This document shows positions 1 through 15,000 of a stretch of DNA of 64,000 nucleotides, in pieces; the stretch's first letter is position 1; the number at the start of each line of letters is the position of its first letter. The position numbers and the translations under genes are program-made. The notes below the pieces were generated by a model. That model had not been told where the DNA came from, searched no databases, and saw only the letters and a program-made list of their open reading frames with translations. Source of the DNA: Anisakis pegreffii (lineage: Eukaryota > Nematoda > Chromadorea > Rhabditida > Anisakidae); contig JAPYMA010000303.1 of NCBI GenBank assembly GCA_035041965.1, forward strand, positions 57,847-121,846, given 5' to 3'.

Positions 1-311
1 AACACGATTAAGATTTTAAGGTTTTCAACGGAGCATGATTAGAATTTCTGATGGCGTGGAAACGGAGTATCAAAAATCTTTTACAATATATCAGCAAAAG
101 TGCGATATTCAAGGGAAACCTTGAATGTAACATATGAAAGTAACGTGCTCAATAGATCATGAGATATTCCACCGTGCACATTCTTCAAAACATTGCAGAC
201 TATGAAATGAAATAATTTCAATGTTCTCAGTTCCATGTTTCAAGCGATGAAGTTTGTGATGGAATAATGAGAATGCGGTTTGTTTCTGTATTGTTCATGT
301 TTTTATTGCAG

Positions 312-1950
312 CACTCGTATGGCAGTTAATGCGCGCCTATACGTTAACAGTTCTTGCTCACTGCACTCAAAGTGGTGACACACTTGCAACTGATAAGGAG
401 ATCATCGCATGGGCTAATAAGAAGGTTTGCCTCTCATCATTATACAATGATGCTTACAGCAAACTTGCTCCTTGAATTGGTGTTTTGTCGCAGCATATTC
501 CAAATGAAAAGCTGTCCTCTTTTGCGTACCATAGTTTTTGCGTACGAGATTTACAATGTGAACACAAAAAACAACAAAAAAAACTGAATGTCGTTGTTTA
601 GCTAGCGGAGAGTCAAAAGAAGGCATCGATTAGAGGTTTCCAAGACCCAGTGATTTCGAACGCACGCGTTGTACTCGACTTGATTGATGCGATTAAACCA
701 GGCACCATCAATTATGAACTTGTGAAGACTGGCGGACTTGAGGTATTTTATCTTATTTGTTCTTTTGAGAATTCAAACATACTTTTCCATATCTGATTAT
801 TTCCCGAAAAAAATCGCTCAACATTGGAAAAAAAGAATCGAATGCGTGATTTAGCGATCCTCTGTAAGTCCTAGTCGGATATCATCAAATGTTCATAGCG
901 TTACCTATCTGATTTTACATAATTGTTATTTGCATATAATGTTCGAAATTTCATCTTCACCTTCAATGTCCTTCTTCTTGTGTTCTTGAGAGTTGTTCTT
1001 CTCAATGTTCTTTATGTTCTTCTTCACGCTCATCTCGTGAATTCCTCTCACTCGATCATTCCAGTGTCTGCGGTGTTAATCCTAATCGAATTCAGGAAAA
1101 TATGGCAAACGCAAAATATGCTATCACGTCAGCGCGTAAAATTGGTGCTAAGATCTATGCATTGCCCGAGGATATCGTTGAGGTTTGATAACTTTTTATT
1201 ACATTTATTACTTTTTATTACATCTTAATGTCAATTTGCGATCTGTTAGTAATTTATGGTCTAGCGCAGTGTTCCTCGCGCCATTACCCCCTTTGATGTT
1301 CTGATATGCCGTTAAGAAATTAGTCTTTTTGGAGTGAAACGAATAATTCTACAACTTTGTTCATCAGTTTAAAAAAGAATGTAAAACTCAGCAATTAATA
1401 ACGAAAACAAATCGGAGAAAAAGATTTACAGCGATGATTAAACTGTAATTTGTCAACGAGTTCATTTATACACTCAGTTACCTCCTTACGCCCCCAAATT
1501 ACCCTCGAGAGGGTAATTCACTCGCCTATGAGAAACAATTATTTGGCTGATAGGTGTTCAAGAAAAAGGATATATAAAAAGTATTAGAAATTTGAAAAAA
1601 GATATATCAAATATTAGAAAATACCCACTCAAAATCGAATTCTTTGTATACTTCAAATGTTAATTCCCTAGTGGATTCTCTCAAAATCACAGGGATATAT
1701 TGCGTTCGCAAAAATATTACAGTTCGGATGTATTTCATTTGATGCTTGTAGGAGATAATAGTGAATGCAATGAAATGGCTGTTGAATCCATAAACAATTT
1801 ATAAAGTTTATAAGGGGTGTCGTTATATTACAGGTAAAGCCCCGAATGGTGATGACCGTGTTTGCGTGTTTGATGGCACTTGATTATATGCCAGATATGC
1901 GAGAAAGCGAAGCAGCTAGTTCACCGATTTCTCCAATGCGCAATTACTAA
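312..1950 (+). CDS. plst-1: Fimbrin/plastin, C-terminal part (5' end lies outside the window)
   Basis: Fimbrin cross-links actin filaments through tandem calponin-homology (CH) domains. Four exons are seen: 312-424, 602-742, 1096-1182 and 1834-1950, ending in TAA. Introns have GT..AG borders and the frame stays open throughout. The first exon continues a codon from upstream and reads [14 protein letters not shown], the hallmark of the last CH domain of plastins. The following exons contain [54 protein letters not shown] and the ending [17 protein letters not shown], all in the order of the plastin C-terminus. About 152 codons are visible, so the N-terminal EF hands and earlier CH domains must lie before base 1. 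Bases 1-311 read as intron. The last intron (1183-1833) contains a decayed hAT-type repeat. Family assignment is by recall of the protein pattern and is strong. Confidence 0.92.
1264..1545. mobile_element. Decayed hAT-like MITE in the last fimbrin intron
   Basis: The left edge CAGTGTTCCTC and following CCATTACCCC resemble the left end of the intact element at 21679. The right edge has the paired motifs AATTACCCTCGAGAGGGTAATT followed by ATGAGAAAC, like the subterminal palindrome and TGAGAACCACTG of that element. Both ends have mutated and no target duplication is visible. It is a short non-coding relic of about 280 bp. Confidence is moderate because homology was judged by eye. Confidence 0.55.
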
Positions 1951-4900
1951 TCTCACAGAGTTATACCAAACGTCTCTATCAAGACGTCATTTATCATTTG
2001 ATTACAATCCAACTCGCGAACCGGTATCTGATAGCGTCAAAACTCTCGACAACATACGTATCAGTGTGTATTTCTCATCTGAAAGAGAGTACGTGTGAAT
2101 ATGTATGGAGGAATATTTTTTATGGTTGTGCGATCGTAATTTTGATTGTTTGCTGCCACTCGCCACAGTGTTCCTCTTTGTTTGTTTGAACACATCATAT
2201 TCATTAGTCTGCCGTCATTGATTTGTGACTTCTTCCATCCATTTTATTCAACATATCCTTATCGATATCAGATGTGTATTTACGTTTGTTCAGCAAAGAA
2301 TTTTTTTCATTGTTTTCTTTCCCAATTTCTGCTACTTATTACCGGTGGTCTTCCATCATGAATAATTCTTAGAGATGTTTTAATTTTTTTGCGAATAATA
2401 CGATTTGTCATTCCATGTTACTTATTGATCGAATGATTGTTGCTCGAAATTGGCTGATTCTGAAAATGCGCTGTTTTGAGTGGGCCGTTGTTTTGCGCTG
2501 AAATTTTTTCATGGACGTTTGTTTCCTGTTTGTGTTCGATTCAATTCCATTTTCTGTCATTCATATTCACTAAATTTTGCCTGTTTTGTTACCACGCATT
2601 CCATGTGTTTGTTCATAAGTAACGTTTACCGTAGCGATAGTCGCTTGGTTTTCGATTGTTTCGTTGTTCAATCATCCAATAAAACAAGCACGAAAGGTTC
2701 TCTTCTACGTGAAGCGTCAAACTTCTAATCCAGTTGTTATCGTTCTGAGACCTTCCAAGATTTAGTGTCAATTGACAACGATTCGTTTTCATTTCGATTT
2801 CAATAGCTATGATGAAGGTTGCTTGAAACTGAAATCGCAAGGATTTGAAATTTCAACAAATTTTCATTAATAGTTAAGTAGATGTCTTTCAAATGGTCTC
2901 CAGAAACTATTCGGCTTCATATCCTCTCAACGATAATGAATTGAATTGTAATGTTTTGTCGCCTTTTTGATCTTTTGTGGTTGATGTTGTTGATGTTTCG
3001 CATTCGTGCAGAAATGTTCGTTCATCTCGCTCCAATGAGCAGAAAGTCTGAAGCTGGCAACGTCGAATAATTAGGTTAGTGAATATATATTTGTCGATTG
3101 TTTCAACAAGCAAATAAGCCAATCTACACAATGCGTAGATTGCACATGTTGTTTTGAGTTTTATTCGTCATTATTCTGCATGTACAATTGATAGTAAAAT
3201 ATGGAGTAACTTAAAATTTTATTCCATTCAATGTCAGAATAATGTTGAAATACGTCTTTAATTTATTGCCGATCACGTTCACTGCATTCAAACATATTGC
3301 AATGTTGCCTGTAAATTCACTCATTTCAGATTATAAGTTCCTTTCTTTCGTATTTTTGTATTGTGTTATTTTCTAATGAATTTCATCTGGTCATTCACTC
3401 GTTGTTGTTTCACGTTCTTAATATCACAAACGTAACAACAAACTACATCTTTTTTTGGACGTATTCTTGAGGTGAACAGGCAACTTACCTGTCTGTAGTA
3501 GGTTCGCTCTAGGTTTGCATTGTACCTATAGGCTCGCTAAAGGTCTCGATTTCAAACGATTGCTGATTGTGAGATTATTTCTAATGAAAAATAAATGTGA
3601 TTTCAATGTGCGCCGCAAACGATTTGATATTACTCAACAGAAAAGAAGAATCACTCTGATTTGAGTCATTCGAGAATAATTTTCTTGCTATCAATCTGAC
3701 CGCATTGTCATCAACTTCGTAGAGTAATTGTTGTCGATAGTTTTAAAATTGTTGAGTTTTCATTCGTTGTGTTATTAATGCGTTCCTTTCTGTGCGTGCA
3801 TTGAACGTCTTCAGAAATATCGTCATTTTCTGTTAATGTTTAATTTTTGTTGTTCGGTTTTCGTATCGTGCATGCAAACAGAGCCTTAATGAGTGTGTTG
3901 TATCGTTAATTCTTTTTGTTTCGTTTGTTCGTTTTTTTGAAACGCTTGTAACAGTTCACTTGTCACGTAAATGGTTTACGTTTGTATTTTTTCAAGTATC
4001 TTAGATAAAAATCGTTTCTCAGTGAATCATTCTATCGTTATTGGTTGAATTTAATGGATGATGCACATGAATGACAAGGAGATGTGGCTGGGACAGTGTA
4101 ATTGCGCTAATTTGCGTCTGGATCAAGGCTATCATTCGTCTGTCTGCCTTACAGAACCTTTGAGACAGACGAGAAAATGAGCGATTTTGCTGAACTCGCT
4201 TAGTTTTTCGGGCAATTATTCATTCAGTACAACCTTCAAACATTCTCGTATGCTTTCACAGTTTTATGGTTCGTAGCGTCTACTTTTGCGCTTTGAGGCG
4301 AATTCGCTGCATAATTTTCATCTGAAACCGATTAATCGCGTTATGAAATCATATCCTCGTATCAATTACGTATTATCAGATCAAATGTTTTGTGGTTAAG
4401 TCGTTGACTGAGTGTATCTTCCTTTCCATAGTTCATTTTACACTCTTTAATCCCAGAGTTTGAAAAAAAAAACAGGAAAGTGCATCATTGGATTTCAGAG
4501 AACAAAAATTCTGAGCCAGCCACACTGGATCGCAATTTTCCATTTTGATACTATATTCCGCACATGACTGAATTGGACGCAGAAATGAAACTGCGTTGAA
4601 GTATTCAAGAAATAATTCCAAAGCAGTACCGTTATCAAATACATTTGAGTTTAACTCAAGCAGTCAAACTCCCTTGTTCTGCGGGGAATTTTTACGACTG
4701 CAGCTTATTTTTAATTATGCATATAGAACTATAAATGTTCAATTCTGCAAAATGTTGAATTCGAAATTTTGTATTCAAAATGTTCCTCTTTTGGAGTTTT
4801 CCCGTCATTACGAATGGAACGCTGATTCGGTAGTGCAAAGAGTTTTTTTTTCGATTGAATGCGATCAAGTACCGTGAAAAATGAGAATTTATGTGCAGCG

Positions 4901-5264
4901 CGTTAGAGCGCCCAGTTTCGACCGATAAGCTTACATGTTTTCAGGTTGTTATTATGTATGCCATTGTTAAGTACTAATCTGCTTCTGTTTTAAGATTTTC
5001 GTTTCTGAACCAAAGATTATTTTCGGCAGTTGACATTGAAATGATTGAATGGTGTGATTGTAGGGGTTATTTTTAACTGCGCAGTAAAAACTTGATGGGT
5101 GTAGTATAGTTGCATGACGCCCTAAACGTCAACAAAACATAAACAACAACTGATATGATAGCAAATTTGATTATTTTACTGAGTGAAATGTAAATTTGCA
5201 AATAATTATGTGCATGTTCGAAGTAACGCAAAATAACAACAGCAAATGCACACATCGGTCGATG
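1951..5264. other. Intergenic gap between convergent genes
   Basis: This lies between the fimbrin stop (+) and the receptor stop (-). Only short open frames occur, on both strands, and none shows a recognisable domain or a chain of splice-compatible exons. The sequence is AT-rich and unremarkable. It must hold both 3' untranslated regions, but I could not fix polyadenylation sites with confidence. Confidence 0.6.
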
Positions 5265-8200
5265 TCAACCACTAACTGAATGATCAATCACCACTTTCTG
5301 ACCCCCCGTAACCGGCATGTAGGCGACCATATTGACGATTCGCACCGCTCGTGAGCGTTTTTGATCCATTAGCAGATCAAATCCACGAAATCTGCAGAGT
5401 ATTTGATCACCGGAATTATTTCTGAGAAGCAATGTAGGACGGCATCGGCAGGTTTCGTGAAATGATTTCACGAAGATAATGCCCTTTTTCTGTATGTGAA
5501 AACTCACGGGTTCACTTTTCAATATGTTGAAAACTAATCATCAAAAAATTTTGCATTCAAAGAAGAAACACTGACTTGCATTCAAATCTCAAATGTTTCT
5601 ACTGTAAATTCAAAACTGAAAATGTTCAATTCGAAATTTTGCGTTCAAAATGTTCTTCCGAAGTTTTCTTATCCACACGAATGGAAGGAACACTGATTTC
5701 GCACTAAAAAGATTTTGTTTATCTGATTGGATGAAATCAACAATCCTAAAAACTGACTGAACGCATGGTAGAAATCTGAGGAAGTAGCAGATACCCTCCT
5801 GGAACCTGGCGTTCCGCGAATAATAAACAAATGGATTGACGATTGAATGTAACATTGCTATAGTATTAGCTATCCACCTGCAATAGTCGTTCATCATTTG
5901 GTTTATACCACAGAAACGATGTGATAAGACAACATTTCGAAGTTTTGATGATGTTTTTGACACTTTATGAGCCCTGCTCAGACACAGTTGCTAACTGACA
6001 ATAACAGAACTGATAGAAATGAAAACGTTCGTAACAATGTTCAATTTTGCACTCAATATGACACGATTGATTTCTCAAGAAGCCAACTTCAATTGCACCC
6101 TTATGAACGTGCACTCTCTATTCGATATTATTGTCAACATTCGCTCATTTTCTCATAAATACTTTCTATACCATGTGCTGCTTCTTCATTCAGTATCTAT
6201 TCTTGACATCCATTATTCAATGTTAAGTCCATTAGCTGCTTCAGTAAAACAACCGTTGTGTTGAATTCAAGAATGCATAAAAGAAAAAACTGTTTTGAAA
6301 AGAAATAAAATAAAATTACCAAAAATACAATATGTATGGATGCGAAACAATACTTGGATTATACGGTAGAAGAATATTAATGAGAAGATTTTGAGGCAAC
6401 CAACAGAATGCGTACACAGCACTGACCAGCAGTACCATTCGAATCATCTTCAATGTTTTTGTTATTAGTGTATTAAGTACACAGGGAATACAATCTGTTC
6501 ACTGAACATAATGCATGTCGATGTGCTATTATTGCATTCAATGGCTCAGTGACAATCGTTAATCTCGAATGCCGACCAAACGAAAAACACCTCAGAAAGA
6601 GACCTTCTTAACAGATTCATGTCGCTCATTAACAATACATCTCGTTGAGGTGTGCACGCCAGGCACTCGACTGTTCCACATTTTAACACCAATCGATGCA
6701 TACGTTATCACCAGTACTGTAAGTGGAAGACAGTACTGTAGACTGAACACAAGTGTACCGTAACTATGCGTTATACCATCACCGAACCTACGCTCCAAGT
6801 ATTGCCAACCGTACTCTTCGCATGTATCAACGCCGTGACGTCGTTGAATCTGCAAAAATTCCCAATGAACTTTTCTAAACAACCCAATTTTTGAGTCACC
6901 CAAGCCTGATGGATGCTGAACTGTACATGCTATAAGCAGCATAACTTTCGGTCGATGTCTTATGTTAAAATACTCAAAACATAGTCATTTATACCTCAAA
7001 ATTGCAACTCATACCAATCCAAGCTCAGTAACGTTCATAATTTTGATCTGGTCTTATATCATTTTATGTTTGCGTAACAAGCGCAAGTAATTGGATCAAA
7101 TCAACAATGTTAGGTGTCCTTAAATGCAATGAAGAGTGGAATAATTGATAACAAATCGAGTCGATTGGATAAATCAGAAAACTTTCAAGCGATTTTATAA
7201 GTCTAAATTTTTAGATTCAGATCTAAAGATTTATTCATAGATTTATAGCTTTAACTTTATTGATTTAGCTTAAGATTGAAATGGATTTATAGCTTGATTT
7301 ATGGATGATTGCTTCAGTCAATATAATTTATACATTTTATGAATGTGTCGTGTGAAAGTATTTTGATAGATCGAATCTGAAATAAACTCGAATGCACAGC
7401 TTTATCATTCCATCTGCTATAATAAACATTTTTATTCATTTGTTTTTATTGTGAACGTTAAGCGATCGTCATCACCGGCCTCAGCATAATGTTGTTGTAG
7501 CAGAACAGATTCGATAGCAGTCATACTTTCAATTTAATTACTGATTATAAAAGTTAGATTATTCCTCGAAACATCCATAAACCCATTCGACGACGCATGA
7601 ACGATTATTCCGTGTGATTCAATTAAACGAACTACGCACAGACGAAAAATTCGAATGTCACTGCCTAGATTTTCACAAGTTTTCCTTCCCATTCTCAGAT
7701 TAATGAATCATTCGGACACCAATGAACAAATTCGGATGCTATTCCCAGCTGAATCGCACATGAATCTCGCCGCATCGCTACAAAATTTGAAACTGATGAA
7801 TTGTTCTGATCGGATTCAGTTGAAATGGAACGAATCGCTTACAGCTGTAATTTAATGATTTTTGCACTTTTTCTTCGCAAATTTTCCACTAAAATGCGCA
7901 TTAAAAAGTGGTATTTACGGAGTTGCATTCTAAAATTTACGTGTCCAAAACGGTAGTGTCCGGTGCGTAGAAGCTTGACGTCTATAATGAGGCACTGATG
8001 TAAAAAACATCTCGTTTCAAGCTTACGGAAACAATCGATTCACATAAATTTCAAATTTTATGCATCATTTTATGTATTATGGACTGTACGCAATATTTTA
8101 TGTGTAATGACAGCTTTTGCAGCAATCCGTCAGCATTTGATTGTTCTCACTGATCAAAAAACGTCAACCAGATGCAATAGTAAATGCAATAAAGTGCAAT

Positions 8201-11200
8201 AGTAAATAAATTTCAGTGAAATTGCATTCTATAAATAGTTGGAATGTAGCAATAAACGGATTCAACGCCCAATGACGTTACCTGATTCACATAAAAAAGA
8301 GGTGCAGCCATAATCAGCGAGAATGTCCATGTGATTGAAACCAAATACATTGCACGATGCCTGGTCAACCTTAACCACGGCGACATCACAAATATTATTG
8401 CCGTGAAACGATCGAAACTGCAATTCATCTCTTTCACTAAACGCCTTCAACGCAATCATTCAGGCGCACTTCCAGTACATGTGTTTCATTTCAATAGACA
8501 TCCCCCTCATCATAGTGAGTTCTACCGACTAGAAGTTGATAAAATTTCGTAGAGTTTCTGGAATTCATTCATAACGAATGCTAACCTGACTATTATTGAA
8601 ATATCAAAACGAAACAGCAATACCAAATGATATTATTTAGGCCCTATTATTTTGCCATTGGTAGATTAGTTTGTAAGGACTTCAAATCAACAAGAGTTCG
8701 CTGGTCATCAAAGCAGAGCTCAATGGAAAACTTGGGAAAATTTGAAGATAAATCGAAGGGAATGCCTGTTCCTGTGATATTTTATGAATTTCTAAACACA
8801 CTGCACCAAATTAACTTAAGCGAATCACATTCTCACACTCGTCGCTACAGAACAATGCTACTTAATATATTTTATCACTAATGCAATATTGTTTCTTGTT
8901 TTCGAGAGTGAGAGAACTTAAACTTCGTTAAATATTCGACTGTGACAAATTCACAAGGAACACAGACTCAACTTTATTGATCTTCGTGTTCCTTCAAGCT
9001 GCTGTCATTTGTTTTGAATTTTTTCAGTCTTTCGCATGATGTTGCACACACTGTGATCATTTTCGCATAAAAACACCTCACAGTGAATTACTCGATTCAA
9101 AATACTGGTAACAACTCGACGAAAATTAGCATTTCAGATCTTGTTCTATTTTGGGAGCTAAAACACCGCAAAAAGCGAAGATCAGCCGAAGTACGGAGAA
9201 ACCCGCTTGATGATACTTAATGAGTTATTTACCTTGAGCGAAATAGCAACCAATATGTGCAAACGTGAAAAAATGATGAAAGAATTTAGCCTTGGGCTTC
9301 AAAAAAATCATCAAACTAATTTCATCAGATAACACTTTCCATAACTAAGCGTTCAGCAATAAAAAATCACAGGATGAGGTACGAGTGCTTCAATATGCGT
9401 TGTATTGGAACACACTTATGAGCATGTAGTTTTGTGTGCTGATAATAATCAATTTCGATGGAGACCTCAAAGTAAGCCCTGTTCATTAATGAAATTTTTG
9501 TCGTTGAAAAGCGAAAAATCTCCTTCGTATAATTCGACAGTCTCGGAGATTCATTCGATTAATTTCTCTTGAATATTGACTATCTTCAATCATCGAATGT
9601 CCACTAGTAACCTTCACTCGATACCATATCTTTCTTAAAGCTGAACGCATAACTCCGTAAATGATGTTAATTCTTCAAGAGTCAAGTCATCAATACTTTA
9701 AGCTTGAGTAGTTTTTACTTTATCCGATCCAATTCCATTATAGCTCAACTGCTGTGATCAGGCGCAAATGAGTATCACCGAGTCAACCAAAAATATAAAC
9801 TCAGAACAACCATCAGCGCATAGTTTTTGTAAGTACAACGTCGTCAAAGTCGTTTGTTCTTCTATGATAGCAGCAGCCGAGCATATCGTATTGAATGATG
9901 TTTAAAGCTTGCTAGTGATACGACGTATTATGCACAGATTGGATGTTGTTCACATCAAATATTGAAATTTCGAGGAATAGCAGCAATTCAAGCATGAAAT
10001 AATGCAATGAAATTCACGGAATAGACAAAGTGTAATTTGATAAAGCGTTTGACGCTTTTTTAGAACAACGTTCGAATAGTGCAATAGAATTCAGATTGAA
10101 ACATTTCAGCAGATTTTCCAATGAAATCTAATTTGTCTTGTCTAACCAGAATGAAACTAATTTTTCTACATAGCAATATTCTGGCGCAGACAATTTAAAA
10201 AGTTCGTCGGAAATGTGATCGCATGACGACATTGTTTTTCTTCGTTCAGATTATAATGGTTATTTGATGGTTGGAGCTTGAACAAAAAATGCGCTCTGCA
10301 GTTTTTGTTCAAATGCACATGAAACTTCAGAAAAAATGAGCCTAACGAACAAGGAAAGATTACTAAAGCATAAATTCTAATCATTCCGTGATGAAAGAGA
10401 TTGATTACAGAAAAAATTCAAACAGATGTCTGACGCTCGAACAAATTTGAATTCGTTATTATGCCTAACTGCTTTTAAAGTGGGAAAGAGCCATTAGATA
10501 AGAAACCTGATAGCAACAAGTGTCCATGAACTGAGGAACACGGCCGTTGCTTGTAAGAATGCGAATAGTTTACAGAAGGCAGCACCGAAGATCCATCGTT
10601 GATCACTGAAAATGATGACATGCCAGTACGAGAACGGCATACAAAGAACACTAATCATGAGGTCCGCAATCGCCAGATTCAGTATCAATATATTGGTCGC
10701 AGTTCGTAGTCGTCGAAAATACAATATCACCAGCACAATCAGCGAATTACCGCATATTGCTACCACACTCAGCGTGCTGTACAGAAATATCGCAAAAGCC
10801 TGAAAATTGCCATATGCACAAACATTCGCATTCAGCTGGAAAATTGCGTCTAGTGAAATTATGCTTGGAACGAATGAACTGCAGAGTAAATGAAGCATTC
10901 TGAGCGATCAGATTGTTGGGATTATGATTGATTTGTATGCTGCATATCTAATGATTCTACATCTAATCATGCGAATCGTTTGTGCAATTGTTACAGCCCT
11001 GTGTGCAGTTGGTTCATGTCTTGATGGAAGTGAGAACATGAAAGAAGTGACCAGTGAGCATGCACGAATAGGCTAACCAAGGACTGCACAAACATTAAAG
11101 TAATGTGCAATACATTAGTGAACAGCGAATGTTGCTCGTGATAGTCTTTTAAAAAATCTCCAGCTAACACAAATCCCATATGTGTTTGTCAATAAAACGA

Positions 11201-12097
11201 TCTCGAAAAAGTTTCATGATGCATCAAGATCATAACGATACGCATATCAATGCTAAAGTTGTTTGCATTCAGCAATGACAAATGCACCCGGAAGGATGAG
11301 GTTCCGTCACCAAGCATTTGTACTATTCACATTTCGCTTGCTGAGGAGCAACAATGAATGCTTGACAACGTTGTTTGGGGAATTGAATGTGTTGTCAAAT
11401 TATATTAAAGTTAACATTTCACGCTTTGGTAACTTTCAATAGACTGCAAGTAGAATCCACACACTAAAAACAGTGATTGGATTCAGTGATCGTTTGAAAA
11501 TTTCATCAAATTATCAGTACAACCAAGAAAAACAGATCATCAATGTGTACGCGTAACTGATACATTTGGGTTTTCAGGGCTCCATAGAATATGTGTAAGT
11601 ATAGTTTCAATTTTCAGTCAATGAACTGAACACCAAAAAAGCATAATTTTGAAACATCATGCAGAATCTCCACTTGCAATCTACCTAACCAACATCATCG
11701 GAATGGTGAGACGTGCGAACGATAAAAGTAATCCGAAGGGATTACATTAATGTGATATAAATCTTAATATTGATTCGAAAAGCAAGTTTCCCTTCTTTTC
11801 TTAACTCAGTTACCGCAAAGCTATTTGCATTGACTTTATCCAGGGAATTCGACAAATAATTACTGCAATGAGCATTCTTACACATCAACAAATTTTCCTC
11901 ATTCTAGTCGTCACACATGACCGAATGTTGAAGTCAGTTTCAATGAAAATCAACTACCTTATTTCTATTATCAGTACAGCACAGGTGCGCATCACAAATG
12001 TTATCGTCAAAGAATGAAGTGAACAAACCTTATGTGTAACGGCAAGTCGTACAATATCATCATCGGGGTCATTGCCGATTTCCAATGTTTCGTTCAT
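5265..12097 (-). CDS. Neuropeptide receptor, rhodopsin-class GPCR (NPY/NPF-receptor-like, nematode NPR type)
   Basis: Seven-helix receptor for a neuropeptide at the neuronal plasma membrane. Proposed exons in transcript order: 12029-12097, 10507-10799, 8282-8417, 6604-6849, 6320-6447, 5763-5877 and 5265-5489. These phases join without a stop to about 403 residues, normal for the family. The start exon begins MNETLEIGND, carrying an N-glycosylation site. Exon 2 holds TM1-TM3: GNSLIVLVILYF, NLAIADLMISVLCMPF, and FCKLF with the conserved disulfide cysteine. Exon 3 has SFDRF in place of DRY, then TM4. Exon 4 has the loop-2 cysteine (DTCEEYGW), TM5 with LQYCLPLTVLVITY, and ERHESVKK. Exon 5 has TM6 with FCWLPQN. 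Exon 6 has TM7 with SIVNPFVYY. The acceptor of exon 5 (TTGAAG) and the donor of exon 6 are the least certain junctions. The ligand cannot be told from sequence. The introns (up to 2.1 kb) hold nothing I recognise. Confidence 0.88.
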
Positions 12098-15000
12098 TCC
12101 ACAGTAATGACGAGCGTTATCGGATGATTAATGAATCCGTGAACTGTTAGCTAATGAATAATGATGATGGCTGGATGCGAGTAACAGTTTGAAAAAATGC
12201 AATCTAATTTCAATTGCCACGAATCACGAGAATACTAGAACGGTTTTCAGCACGATGAGGAGTAGAAGTTTCTCGAGTTGACTGTAAGAGAAGTTGCACA
12301 AAAGTGATGGTTGCACACTGAGTATTGGCGAAGTGAATAATGAATCAATCGTTCAGAATCTTTAGCATCAGCAGCAGTAGCAGCAGTTGCGAGTTGTTGT
12401 CGGATGTTGTCTGTGGTGCTTATGGATGCGGTGGCTGTGGGAAGGACGAATGAACGGATCTCTATTTGTTGAATGTGGGATTTGATAGGCTATATAGTTT
12501 GCTAGGCTTTCGTCTTTTCACAACGAGATATTTCCTGATTCAGTCAATCATGCAGCTGTTTAGTTGAGTTTCTATTCGCCACTCAGTTGTTGTTTTTTGC
12601 AGTTTATTGTTGCTGCTTCTTCTTCTTCTTCTTCTTTAGAAATCGTGCGTGCTGCAGCACCGTGACCTATTCAGATCGATGATACTCTTCGCCAGTTTAT
12701 TCATACATTCTAATTACATCCGCTGAATACTGTCTGTCCTCTGACGAGCGATTCAATTTTTCTTCTTGTCAAACTAAAAATTCATCAGTTTACAAGAATC
12801 TATCAAATTCATTTTTGTATTTGCGCCAAAATGAGCCGTGAATCAAACGATTCGGTTGTATGACAACAAATTTTTTTGAATATTTTCGAGTAAGCTGTCG
12901 TATTGCATTGGTCTATGCACGTGTACATGTAACAATACCATGGTTCGACAATTTTCGATCGAACTATTTTCGGTTGACTGCGAATCTGTTATCTGATGAT
13001 CACTGAACTGGATTGATCTATGCAAAAATCAGCTATGGCACGGTAAATTCCTAGATAAGAACAACAAAACTATCATGATATAGAGCTGAAGAAAAAAAGT
13101 GGAAGGAGATTGAGAAAAGTGGAAAACAGTGACATCAGCCCAACTCATAAATTATGGAACTAGTCGTGTCATAAATTATCGAGCTAATTGCAAACAACAA
13201 AGGGACTGAATAGGATGCTGGTCGTAATAATGACGTTAGTTGGTGGTATCTCAAGCAGTGCGAGATCATGTGAAGCGCCATGCACTGAAGTTGATTTCAA
13301 TAGAAAGTAATGCTTAATGTGACGCAAACAAACCGAAATCCCAAAGCTAATATCTGAATAAAACGAAAACTTAGCGATGAACAATCGACGAACAATATGG
13401 TAAAAGAATCATCAAATCACTGAAAATACGGAAACAAAAGAAAGGATTTCTGTCTTGTTGCGTCAAGAACGTCGCTGTTGTTATTGTTGTTGTTGTTATT
13501 ATTACTCAGAGAGTTAATCGAAGTGATTGAAGAGAAGCTCTGAAGTGAATGTCAGCAGCCACTTACATACAGTAAACAGTGGATGTGTGGATGAACGAAC
13601 GAATGAATGCAGCTGATGAAACAACAAAACATGAACTGAAATTTTTTTGTTCACCACATCAAAAACAGTCGTAAAATTATGCACGGTTTTGAACTGTTGA
13701 AGTATTTGAATTTGTAGGAATGAATATACAATTGCATCAATTCAGCAAACTCCAAAAATTGCCTCTCGACTCTTCGAGTTGATTGCTCATTGTGACAACA
13801 ATTCGAGACATGTGTTTGATGTTGACATTAGCGCCTTTCTCGTGTGGATGATCGCTGGTTGCAGTACGGCAACACAAACAGAACTTTATTGTTGTCAACA
13901 TGCACGAATTAGTAATTGTCATGCTTTCGAGCGATTCTTTGCCTGCAGAATCTCGTCTGCGTCGCGACCACCAGTCATAATTAGCCTTCAAATGGCTTAC
14001 CATTCAACTTATCAGATGCCTTTCTTCCGTTTTTCAATGTTGCCTTACATTGAACATCATCAGTCAGTAGTGGTGAGTGAGCGTCAGTTACTTATCGCAA
14101 CATCTCATCAAGTTTCTCATGCACTAGACAGATAAAAAGTTCTTCTTGGAAAAGGCGACTGAAACAAATCACCACACGTTAATGAATATTCTATAAGAAT
14201 TCAGTTCGATCGAACACGGTTGTTGGTTTCTCTCAGAAGAAACGAGCGAATCGAGCGTTCTAAACAAAGCAAAGCAATTCGTTAACGATTCACGGCATCA
14301 TTTCTGAATAATAGGATATCGCATTAAAGGCCATTAAACGCAGTTTCATAAAGTATTCCTTTTGCTCTTGCTATATGACAATAAAACACACACGTATATC
14401 AATATGAATATACTAATCAGACATCTGTACTTTTATTATTGCTGCGAAAGTTTTCGCAAAAAAAGCTAAAACGCAAAAAAACGAAGCCATAAAATGCGTT
14501 TGTCGTTCATTGATATACAATGAATGATGAAATCGTTCAACGTACATTCTAACGCAATTTATTTTCAATAAATCTCGACGGCCGTTCATAATTATCTCGG
14601 CCAGAAACATTTTTCGAAACATAAACGAAACGCTCTCCAAATGCTAACGAGTTCCGGGAAAGTGTGAAACAGCTGGAGGATGAATCTTTTTTGCGTACTG
14701 AATCCTATACACCCGCCTGTTTGATGAAACGATGTAGTAAGTAATAAAATATTTAAAGTAGCACTCGTATACGAGCACATAATTGATAAAATTGGTGTGA
14801 AACCATCTTGAAGATAATCGGTTAATCGCTTCACTAACTACTCTATATTATGTTCACGCCACCGTCGTATCCCCGATAATTGACAAGAAACTTGATTGAA
14901 ACCCTCAACTGATTGAATTCTTTTCGCTGACGTAAAACATTTCGAGCGCAAACTGAATACAGAGTTTGACGAAATGATCTGACGATGCTCATCAATGATC

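Noticed and set aside
13779..14135. 118-codon + frame
   Set aside because: The minus strand is also open across it, and no recognisable motif or exon partners were found.
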